Positions 10,766 to 19,554 of a DNA stretch of 64,000 nt are shown here, in pieces. A program made the position numbers and the translations under genes. Source of the stretch: Physcia stellaris (taxonomy: Eukaryota > Ascomycota > Lecanoromycetes > Caliciales > Physciaceae). The stretch covers positions 124,001 to 188,000 of the forward strand of contig JABSSW010000004.1 of assembly GCA_018902385.1 (NCBI GenBank), read 5' to 3'. The notes beneath the pieces are model-generated. The model was given only the letters and a program-made list of their open reading frames with translations, had not been told where the DNA came from and did no database searches. How positions within the stretch are numbered: position 1 is the first letter of the stretch; the number at the start of each line of letters is the position of its first letter.

Positions 10766-11168
10766 GATGGCCCCAAGTAGACTACGTACTAGCTTTTACC
10801 GGAAACACTTCCTGTATCACAACCGTTTGGCCATGGGTAGAAACCTACGGCCACGGGTGAATTACTGTACTTTCCGCACTCTTGAAAGCAGATTGTCTAA
10901 TTATTGATTATATTCGTGTGGTTTGATTCTTGAGATAGGGAGGGATAACTCTTGTTCAACGTGCTCGGTAAAGCTAATGTATCAATCTACTAACACATCA
11001 ATGAAATAGCGTCACGCGAGGTCAAAGACTATTGTATCGGCTTGGAAGATCTCATGCATACGACCCCGATAGGCTAAATGTAGATAATATTATCACTCAA
11101 CAACAATCATGCTGCAAGAATGAAAGAGATCAAAAACCTGGCATGCTAGCATTGAAAGCAGTTTACTC

Positions 11169-12342
11169 TTAATCACACCTGCCATACTCATCTGCAGCGA
11201 CAGGCTCCGGAGGACCGTAGTAATCCTCCATCTCATCCCCGTCTTCTTCTTTCCCCAAATCGTTCTCCTCAGCCTCAATCTCAGCCTCAATGCTCACTCC
11301 CCCTTCCCCTTCCCCTTCCCCTTCCCCTTCCCCTTCCGTCTCCTCTTCTTCCATCGTCACTGCAACCCTCTTCTTTCTCTTTCCCTTTTTCGCCTGATTC
11401 GGCACCTTTCCAGCGCCCCAAGCCGTCTCAAAACGCCGCCAATGAGCCAAAGTCTGATCGTCGAAGTCTGGCAACTCTTCCACTTTCCCTTCTTCGGAAA
11501 TCGCAGTCACCCATCCCTATCAGCAAACAACACAGTCAGCCCCTTTTCTCAAACATTTCAGCCCCAGCCCAAGTTGGGTTCTCGAGGCCCGAACTAGGAA
11601 CCATCGCATAGAAAAGGGTGACTGAAAAACTTATGACAAAAGGCCCAAACAACCCCGGACCCACCGCCCCAGTTCCAGAATCAACCAGATCTGAGATTGA
11701 TAAATCCACATGCGCGGCAGAAGCACGAAAAAGAAGGCCGTTGCCGAAAAGACTCCTCAGAAAATCAAGAAGCCGGGTCTCCAAAAACTCACATCCTCAG
11801 GTGCGGAGCGCGACCAGAACTCTAGCAGCCGTTTGCGCGACTGCTCGCTGATGCCATTGCTCCCAGTCTCGCCGTATTGCTGGTGCAGCCAGCGGCGCGC
11901 GCAGTTGGTCTTGTGGCGGTGATGGAGGAGGACGCGGTGCCCCCAACATGCGCGTCCAATGCTATGGGACTTGGTCAGCTGTTTTTCCCTTCTTGGCACA
12001 CGCTCAAGGTCGACCAAGCCTTGGTTGAGGGAGAGGAGGGAAAGAGGGAAAAAAGGGGCTGGATCGGGGCAATTCGGGTTCTTGCGGACAGAGGGAATGG
12101 AGTCTTTGATTCTTATTGGTCGTTGCTGCTTTCTTACGCCTGTGATAGACCAGTGGTTGGGTGGCGGAGAAAGGAAGAGAGGAAGCTAATAGATGGGGGC
12201 AAGGAAGAGGGAAGGGGAACCGGAGCTTACATTTTGTGACCTGAATCTTGTCTTTGAGGTTGCGGCGGCAGCGCTTCTTCCGAGCGACTCTTGCTGATTG
12301 ACCTGTGGCCAGTGCTAGAGATGGAGAAGCATCCTTCTGCAT
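11169..12342 (-). pseudogene. Paralog B of the RWL/GIS family, probably damaged
   Basis: Exons inferred at 12231-12342, 11793-11961 and 11169-11516, with GTAAGC/GTGAGT donors and GCTGAC branch points. Blocks in order: basic N-terminus (ARKKRCRRN), HRHKTNCARRWLHQQ, NGISEQSRKRLLEFWSR, VEELPDFDDQTLAHWRRFE, a lysine run, a (Gly-Glu) run encoded by a TTCCCC microsatellite near 11300-11336, and the tail PPEPVAADEY. The exons sum to 629 nt: the strong exon-1 donor is phase 1, but the frame of exon 2 needs phase 2. Against paralog C, exon 2 is one base short before the RWL block. It is therefore probably a young pseudogene, or a base is missing from the assembly. Introns are 269-276 bp, much longer than in paralog A. 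Confidence 0.55.
11300..11336. repeat. TTCCCC hexanucleotide microsatellite
   Basis: About six tandem TTCCCC units on the plus strand. Read on the minus strand they encode the alternating Glu/Gly run of paralog B, a likely site of length variation. Confidence 0.8.
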
Positions 12343-12554
12343 ATCGATGGTGTCGGTGGGAAGGTAGATCGTAGTTGGTTTGGGAGTGTGGAAAAGTGAT
12401 ACATTTGGGACGCAGGACGACACGAAATTAAACATCGGAGATATAACGCCTGCACAACACTCTCGAGCGCACTTGCCAAAAGACGTATACTACCCGTCCT
12501 GCACAGACGGGAGTTTGAATCGACACCGGACATTCATGGATTAACCGAAGTTCT

Positions 12555-12635
12555 CTCCTCGAGACCGTCACATTTGGATTTTGGGGCAAAGCTGAGAAGA
12601 GGTAGATGGCTCTAACCCACCAAGCCACAATCGAC
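12555..12635 (-). repeat. tRNA-derived SINE-like element 4
   Basis: On the minus strand an excellent A-box-like sequence, TGGCTTGGTGGGTTAGAG, is followed by GACGGTCTCGAG, which resembles the region just before the B-box in element 1. The A-to-B spacing is about 60 nt, longer than in a normal tRNA, and the B-box is poor. It is read as a decayed relative of elements 1-3, not a tRNA gene. Confidence 0.3.
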
Positions 12636-13193
12636 CGTAATTCCTCTCTCCCTCTCTATCAATCAATCGGTAGTCCCCGTAATTTCGAGAGTCCTTTACG
12701 ATAGTCTTATCTTCACCAACCAAGCACAGCTCTCAGGAGCCCAGCCACTGTTTACTCTAGATATAATAAGACTGTATGGGTATTCCACAATGCTGGCTAC
12801 AGACACTCCGAAAGGATGCAAAGTGGGTTGGAGGATGAGGAAAATACTCCATGCTACAATGCGATTTCCTCATTGTAGCGAAGCAAGTACTCATTCCAAC
12901 GCTTCGATACGTCCAAGGAAAGCATAGACACAACATCAGTCGACTACTACGATCCACTTCGTGTGCAATTTGCGGACTCTGAAAGCTTCCATGCCAGAAG
13001 CAGCGATTGCTGGGTATCATGGAGAGATGAATATAAGCGGGCGTAGATAGGAAGGCTCCACCCTCTTCGCAATGGAATGTGATGTCCAATAACTAAAACC
13101 ACAACTCCTGGATTTGGGGTAAAGCTTGCTGGGTATAATCGCTGAGTTGCATGAGATAAAGGCGGTGATGGTCTGGTCGATAGCAGGATCATG

Positions 13194-13226
13194 ATGGGAT
13201 GTTGTCGAAAAAGGCCAAGCCGCTAA
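13194..13226 (-). repeat. Dispersed 35-bp repeat, copy 2
   Basis: Reverse-oriented copy (GTCGAAAAAGGCCAAGCCGC on the plus strand) of the repeat at 9302-9335. With that copy it brackets paralog B. Confidence 0.5.
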
Positions 13227-13668
13227 CAATAACTCGCAAAATCGAAGCGTGAAGCCAGGGGTGGATAATCTTGTGCTGGAAGCTTTGGGCGACTCGTGTG
13301 GTGACTAATTTGAGAGGGATAGCTTGGGTGCGGTAAAAAGCGGCGAAGAAGCGAGAGGCTTTCGTGGAATGGTTTGTTGATCTGTAGTGTACGCCGAGAT
13401 CAATGCAACATGAATAATGCAGCAAAGAACAAGCTAGAATGCGTTCAGTGACGCTCTGAAGCCTTGAGTCCTATTATCATAGAGATTCTGTTGGCTTCAA
13501 TGTGCCAAGAGTCCGTCTTCGAAGAGATTTGAGGTTCAGAGTTGAGGACATGGAAGGCTCTGGGGTGTGAGATGGCCCCGAGCCCGTTGTGGGATGTTTC
13601 CTGAATGTGTCGTACTAGAATAGCGCCGCCGTAGTCCTTTGACACAGATTGAAAACGCGCTTCCACGG

Positions 13669-14730
13669 ATGTCCCGCACAACAACAAGAGCTGTGGCATT
13701 TCTGACACCTGCGCCTCCCAACGATCCAGTCATGTCTCGAAAGAGACGCAATGAGGCGCTTCCCATGGAGCAGAAACCGAAAAAGGCACGCCACCACTAC
13801 AACCAGAAAGTAAAGCAGGGAGCGCTGCAGAAAAGGATACCTCAGCTGAGACGTAAGTGCCATCCTCTCGAATTTTGCTCTACATCGGCACCTACCGAAA
13901 GGGAAGGGGGAAAGGGAAGACTGATTTGACTCACAGCGGCCTTGATCGGGATCACGCAGTCCGAATATGACGAGTACAAAAGCAAGAACCACCAAAGCCT
14001 TCGCTGGCTCAAGGCTCGCATCCTTTTTCCCGACCGTGGTGGCATCTCATCCGAATGTGAAGACGAGCTCATCCAATTCTTCGAGCGGAGACAGCCTGAC
14101 AGTCAATGGAAGGCTGTATCGAAATCGGGCAGCGCTGCCGAACTGGTACCCAATCTGTCTGAGAAGAGTACGGCTGTTTGGAGGCGGCTGGAAGCCGAGA
14201 GGAGCAAGTCGAGATCTTTGGCGGTGGAGATAGGAAGAGAGCTGTCGTATGGACGGGGGAGTGATTGGTGGCCGAGATTAAAAGGTTTGCCGAAGGAAGA
14301 AAGAAGGAGGGAGGCAAATAAGTGGATAGAGCAAGGAGGGTGGAATAATTTAGAAAGGGAATATGATATCGGCAACACGAGCGACGAGGAGGATGATGAT
14401 TGGGACACTGATGGGGACAAATATCTAGAGAGAGACCATCCGGTTGCCAAGATGGAGGAAGCAGTCCCTGTCACAATGGATGAACTTGCAAGCTTTGAGC
14501 TGAGAGAAGTGCAAGAAGCGGAGCAAAAAGAGCAGCAAGAAGAGGAACGAGAACTGGAACTGGAGGAGGCTGTCCCTGTCACAATGGATGAGCTAGCAAG
14601 TTTTGAGCTGAGGGAAGAGCAAGAAGAGGAGCTGGAGGCCGAGCGGGACGACGAGCTGGAGGAAGGCAGTGCGGAAGGGAAAGTGCAGATAAAAGAGGCT
14701 ATTCCTGTCTCGAACGATGAGCTTGATTGA
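13669..14730 (+). CDS. Paralog D of the RWL/GIS family, with repeated tail
   Basis: Two exons, 13669-13852 and 13937-14730, separated by an 84-bp intron (GTAAGT ... TTTGACTCACAG) in phase 1, the same place and phase as in A, B and C. A second candidate ATG is at 13732 (MSRKRRNEAL), giving 304 residues; the upstream ATG adds 21. Blocks: basic N-terminus (KPKKARHHYNQKVKQ), SKNHQSLRWLKAR, GGISSECEDELIQFFERRQPD, ELVPNLSEKSTAVWRRLEAE, a Trp-rich middle (GRGSDWWPRLKG), then a long Glu-rich tail. The tail motif seen once in the paralogs occurs three times here: EAVPVTMDELASFELRE twice and EAIPVSNDELD at the very end. The frame is intact. Function is unknown; charged linkers and a repeated short motif suggest a protein-binding role, which is inference. 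Confidence 0.65.
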
Positions 14731-14833
14731 TACGAGGCTGTTCCGGTCCTCTGAGATAGTACCTGGAGCATTGTGAATATTTTCCGATTTCGTAACGGCA
14801 AGCATCCCTCTCGGTCTGAGCTGTTTGTACATT

Positions 14834-14884
14834 CCCCTTTGGCACAACCGACTTTGACTTATTTTCATCATTTTGCCAAAGGGG
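14834..14884. repeat. Inverted repeat in the 3' flank of paralog D
   Basis: CCCCTTTGGCA (14834-14844) and TGCCAAAGGGG (14874-14884) are perfect reverse complements with a 29-nt loop. In RNA from paralog D this would be a stable hairpin in the 3' untranslated region. Confidence 0.6.
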
Positions 14885-15507
14885 CATGTGATCCGTGTTG
14901 ATGGAGGATTTGAGGAATATCTCAGAGCCTTTTCACTGAACGATATGTCGTTCAGTCGCTATAACGGAGCGGCCCTTCAAAGCTATGGCAGGAAACTCTC
15001 TAGAAGGTGATATTCGTGCGTGATTACTTCTCAGAAGTCCGGATGGATCCGCAACATTCAATGAAGGTCGTTCGCTACGCTCGGGTCCTATGGTTGCTTC
15101 GAGGAAATATTGTATGAAGAGGAGGCTAGCGTAGAGGCCACCTAGACGCTCGCTCCTCATCGACACTACCCTCACCTTTGATCTTCCTCCATGCCTTTAG
15201 ATTAGGTAAGACCTACTCTCTTAATTGATGAGACGTCATCCAGTTGCCACCTGTTGACAGAAAACCGAGGGTACCAGACCTGCTCGACATGATGCGGTAA
15301 GTGACAGAGGGGTCAGGAATGGCGGAAATCACGATAGTATGGCACCGGTCCTCCTAAGATCTCACCAGGGGTTCCTCACGGTTGAATATACACGAAGTAT
15401 AACGAGGCGGTAAAAGGGGTAACAATCGATGTGAGAGGCGCAAGGGAGAATGGGACGTTGTGGATTAAACAGCAGCAGATGGATGTTTGTTCGTCGTAAA
15501 CTTTTTT

Positions 15508-15538
15508 AGTGGCTTGGCTCTGGACGACATCTCATCAA
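15508..15538 (+). repeat. Dispersed 35-bp repeat, copy 3
   Basis: TAGTGGCTTGGCTCTGGACG followed by ACATCTCATC; the most diverged copy. Faces copy 4 across paralog C. Confidence 0.5.
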
Positions 15539-16189
15539 CTTGACCTAGACCCAGTATCTACTATGACTCTCCACTTGATTGACTCCATTGGCATTTTGAT
15601 AGATTTCCGTGGTTCGTCTCATTCTTGGGATCGATTCGTTGGGTGCGGAGAGACCGTGACTCTCCAGCTCATCTCATGTCCAAGAAAGGCCAACCGGCGG
15701 GGCAGTTCCAAGTTAGGCAGAACGTCCTGTGAATCTACACTGTGATAGTTCGAAATGTATGAAAGGTGTTATGATGCTTGCTCTTTACTGTAAGCAGTCG
15801 ATGGGTGGTGTTTCCTTTTCTCATTCACATATGGAGTTTCAGATTCCATTAAGTCTTCATTGAGAAGGTCAGACAAATTAGCCAGGCATTGAATCGCGAA
15901 GATGGTTAAAGGCTGTCCAGCTGACAGGAAAGTGTCGATATTTGATATGGCATGAATTGCACGATCCAGGAATTCCCAAACTCTGGAATAGATTTCTGGA
16001 CAAATAGCGGTGCTCTGCGTTGACATGATAAACCTTGATGCAGACACGGACCGCGCTGAAACGCAGGTGCAACATGTGATAATCTCTTTTGCGATGACTA
16101 CTGGCCCACACGCTCAGATACAAAGAGTATGGCAGTCGAATTATGGATAGTGACACGGGAAAAGATCAAGCTGCCTTTGCAAAAAGCAA

Positions 16190-16265
16190 ACCAAAAATAA
16201 AAAAAGGATGGTCGATAACGGAGTCGAACCCAGGACAAAAATAAGCAGAGCCTCTTTCCGTCTCG
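16190..16265 (-). repeat. tRNA-derived SINE-like element 3
   Basis: The minus strand has a full-consensus B-box, GGTTCGACTCC, followed by T-rich runs (TTTTTTTATTTTT). TGCTTATTTTTGTCCTGG before the B-box closely matches the same part of element 1. The block TTGAAAGCATGATG/TCTAATTAT lies at 16401-16424. It sits downstream of paralog C. T-stem pairing is incomplete, so it is not a functional tRNA. Confidence 0.5.
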
Positions 16266-17147
16266 GATGATATTTAACGCCCCTGGGATGTCCCGAATCG
16301 GCTATTCCGACGTACGTACTACGATCTGGCACGCCTCAGTATCGGCTAGGATTTTGACCCTTGGCTTACTATAGCACTTGCTTTCACTTAGCCCACTTAT
16401 TGAAAGCATGATGTCTAATTATCATATATAAATCCTCAATTCAGTCATTCCTTGGATAGGTAAGTACTGGGCTCCCAATATCTCTTCGCTCGATTAAGTT
16501 CACATCAACACTCTTCCCTTTACCTCTCTCAACCTCTTCAATTACAATAACACCTCCCTTCCACTCAACAATTCCACTCATAACCAAACAACAACCAATT
16601 CCCTCAAGTCCCCAACAACCAAAACCCATCATTACTGTCGATTAACTAATACGAAACACTCACGTCCTCCAACAAACTATCGCAAATACCTAACCTCAAA
16701 GCTTCACACTCTCCAGACCTGCGCCTCATCACACTCCCCTCCTCTTCTTTTCGACTTCAGCGTACTACTGCAAGCGCGCCCTCGTCCTCGCTGACTGTCT
16801 AGGAAATATGGAAACTTTGGGGGAGGGGGCTGCTTGGCATCTGAATAGAGGACGCGTGCGGGGCGTCGGATCAGCATGCATACGTGCTTGCGAACGTGCC
16901 GGTCAGTAGGGAGATGCGGGTGTGGTAAGAGGGGGTAGGAGTAGCGACAATAGTCTAACAATCCCACAGAAATGCAAAAGTATAGTGATCGCAACAGAAC
17001 AACAATCGCAGAATAGCTGCTCTTGTTCCGCCTACAGGCCCATACACACGACATTGGTTTCGTAACGACATCGAAGGATGATGTGAGCATCACTGATCAA
17101 CGCAACGCAGCGATTAGAAGCAGGCATCCAATTTTCCAGCTAGCAGT

Positions 17148-17242
17148 CTAAAACTCGCCATCGTCATCATGCTCATCACCAGAGACAGGCTCTGGCAGAC
17201 CGAAGAAATCCACCATCGCCTCGTCCTCCCCTTCCTCTAGCT
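17148..17242 (-). other. Out-of-frame remnant of the paralog C tail
   Basis: Directly after the stop of paralog C, in a different frame, the sequence encodes an acidic stretch ending MVDFFGLPEPVSGDEHDDD and a stop at 17148. This matches the YYGPPEPVAADEY tail of paralog B, so the tail was once part of the protein. Confidence 0.55.
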
Positions 17243-18065
17243 TCACTCCCCGTCCTCTCCCTCAGTAGCCCCCTCAACCTTGTTCCACCCCTTCTTCGCC
17301 CCCTCCCTAACGGCCCACGCAGCCTCGAAACGCCTATAATGGGCCAGTGTCTCCTGGTCCATATCCGGGACCTCTTCGGCTTCCCCTGCCGCGGAGAAGG
17401 TCGTCGCACATTCCTATTCGAATGCAAAGTCAGCGTTACCATTGCCCAAAATGCCGTACTCGGCCAAGCGTTTGTTGACAAGACCAATCCAAAAAGCAGG
17501 GTTACTTTAAGTCAGGCGATGACATCCAAAACGAAATGCCGAAAAGTGTAAGATCAACCACGCATCGAGAGTCCAGCCTCGACCAAGTGGCGAGTGACAA
17601 AAGTACGCAGCCTACACGGAGCCGTTCCTAAACATAACAGCAACGATCCACGACCAGCCCGCCGACCGAAGCAAAACGAGAGTAAGATCGCCCCAGCAAC
17701 TTACATCTTTAGCCTGGGGCCGACGCCAAAACCCCCTCAAGCGCTTCCGAGAAGCTTCGCTGATGCCGTGATCAAGTTGGTCGAGCTGGGCGCTGAGCCA
17801 GCGGCGTCCTGCGTTGTTCTTCTGGCGGTGTTCCAGGAGCGCCCGCCGTCCAGACACAACCGATTCCATTGCTATAACGCTGTCAGCTTCGATTGTAATT
17901 GTACCAGCCGAGCGCTGATTGGTAGACTTGGTGCGGGAGAGACGAGGTCAGGGGTGGAAAATGGGGCAGCCTACGCTTTATTGCCCTAACCTTGCGCCTG
18001 TGGTTCTTGCGGCAGCGAGCTTTGCGCTCTGCGGCGGCTTGGGATTTGACTTTGGCCTTTGCCAT
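17243..18065 (-). CDS. Paralog C of the RWL/GIS family, shortened
   Basis: Exons 17975-18065, 17705-17871 and 17243-17413 (429 nt, 142 residues), with a GTAGGC donor in phase 1 for intron 1 and GTAAGT for intron 2 (291 bp). Blocks: basic N-terminus (AERKARCRKNHRRKVR), HRQKNNAGRRWLSAQ, HGISEASRKRLRGFWRR, EEVPDMDQETLAHYRRFE, then an early stop in an acidic run (EGEDGE). The family tail persists just downstream in another frame. It may still be translated as a tail-less protein, or be a pseudogene. It is closest to paralog B. Confidence 0.5.
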
Positions 18066-19554
18066 GCTGATCGTGTAGTGGTGCCAGACGTCAACGGTGG
18101 GAGAGCAGAATGTATTTGTTGTGGACGGTTTTTGGATGTGGCAAGGGTGATATTCTGTGGGCTCGACAAGGGAACAATAAGGGGTCTGGTTGACACCTTA
18201 CGAGGGGCAGATGCCGAAAGGGCTGGGTCAACACCAAATCAGAACTGCTCTACCTTACGGGATGTATTCCAGTGACCATCTCGCTCGGTCGTAGTATCGG
18301 GTAAGACACCCTTATTATTACTTATCTGACACTCCATTCTGATGTCTCGCCTGATATCAGCAGTATTGCTTGCCTGTACTTCGCCTTCAGATAGGAGCGC
18401 AGTCATATTGCCCGTAAGGGCTTGTTCATAGAGGCGCCATTTCCATTTCCATTTCCATCTCCTACAAATTAATTCGCAGGTTACCATGCGAGCCATGACT
18501 GGAGCGTTGGAACCGTTAGTCAGTCGAAGCCCGCTTTCAGGTGTTCATATCTTTATACTGCTAAAGTTCGCCCAAAGGCAGTCGATAATATCTTTGAACA
18601 GGTATCTTGTGTTCTCTATTTAGAGTTCGTTCTTGATCAAAACCATGACCTCGATTTCGACAACTTCCAATGCTTCCATAGCGTTACGCGACCTTTCTCT
18701 CTCAAATAAGCATGAGATGCCGTACCAACGTCAAATCGGTAAGGCAGCCTTTTGTACAATACGCCAGACCGCGGGATGGAAGCATTATTCTTCGGTTTAA
18801 ATTGAGTACTGACCCGAGTCCAGAGAGTCGTTTGGCGTGCAATGGGTAAAGAATTTCCTTCTCAGACTTTTGGGGGCACAGTCCTGATCATGGGCCGTAA
18901 GATTATTGTCACGAATCAAAAATGTAAAAATTATCAATAATATTCCCAACATTTATTCGGCCACAAAATCTTGAGTGAATATACCGCGAAGTCGATGAGA
19001 TGTCGTCGAGATGGGCCAAGCCGCTAATTGGAACGAAACTTTTAACCACAAGGGCAGGATGTCTCCCCTTTGAGCGCCTATGACAGCAGGTACTCGGTCT
19101 GCGATCAAGCTGGGATGAGATCTTCCAGGCTTATACCAGGGAATGGCCAAAAGCTTCTTGAGTTGAGTCTGTTTTGGATTTCATATTGTCGAAGTCGGGA
19201 ACACCCGGCGGAGACGTTAATCTTCGTCATACCGAAATGCTCTGAAGGCTGTACTTGGACACAAGCTCTTTCTAATGTTTCGAAAGATGAAGGTGCTGCT
19301 CGGAAGCCAGAAAGAGTACCATCATGCGAGACATGGCTGTTGTATTAGTCGCTGATGAGGTCTCCCTTGAGACTCCAAATCAATATACTGTAGTCTAGGG
19401 ATGCTTTCAGACCGAATATCTACCATAATCTTGTTGAGTCCGTGTTTTGGAAAGAATACTCGATAAATCAAGAAGCCTTCCCACTTGTTGATCATAAGCT
19501 CTCGGTCCCCACGCTTCCCATTCCAGGTGGTGAGTAGGTTCAGTGGTGGACAAC
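18066..19554. other. Spacer between paralog C and the CorA-like gene
   Basis: No gene supported. Contains a short ATTTCC repeat (about 18437-18461, four units) and 35-bp repeat copy 4 (18994-19027). Confidence 0.45.
18994..19027 (-). repeat. Dispersed 35-bp repeat, copy 4
   Basis: Plus strand reads GATGAGATGTCGTCGAGA then TGGGCCAAGCCGCTAA, the reverse complement of copy 1 with few differences. Pairs with copy 3 around paralog C. Confidence 0.55.

Larger units (their letters stand above)
8926..11168. other. Gene-poor spacer between DUF2985 gene and paralog B
   Basis: About 2.2 kb with no credible gene. It holds one arm of a ~35-bp dispersed inverted repeat (9302-9335), a C9 tract (9505-9513) and a G10 tract (9732-9741) in opposite senses, a polypyrimidine tract (10214-10275) facing a polypurine tract (10349-10400), and tRNA-like element 2 (about 10675-10765). 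Confidence 0.5.
12343..13668. other. Spacer between paralogs B and D
   Basis: No gene is supported. It contains a tRNA-like stretch (12555-12635) and one arm of the 35-bp inverted repeat (13194-13226). The paralogs B (minus) and D (plus) are transcribed away from this spacer. Confidence 0.45.
14731..17147. other. Spacer between paralogs D and C
   Basis: No gene is supported. It holds an 11-bp perfect inverted repeat 104 bp after the stop of D (14834-14844 and 14874-14884), a 9-bp perfect inverted repeat at 14935-14956, 35-bp repeat copy 3 (15508-15538) and tRNA-like element 3 (about 16190-16265). Confidence 0.45.

Noticed and set aside
12470-12545. tRNA-like hairpin with a 7-nt loop (CTGCACA) and a GTTTGAATC word on the plus strand
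   Set aside because: The hairpin sits directly beside the T-loop-like word, with no room for a T-stem, and no acceptor stem forms. Not a tRNA gene.
14103-14801. Long serine-rich reading frame antisense to paralog D
   Set aside because: It mirrors the Glu-rich codons of D on the other strand; D has the intron, family blocks and tail.
15229-15255. A fifth copy of the 35-bp repeat (GATGAGACGTCATC)
   Set aside because: Only the GATGAGA.GTC..C part matches; the GGCTTGGC core is missing.
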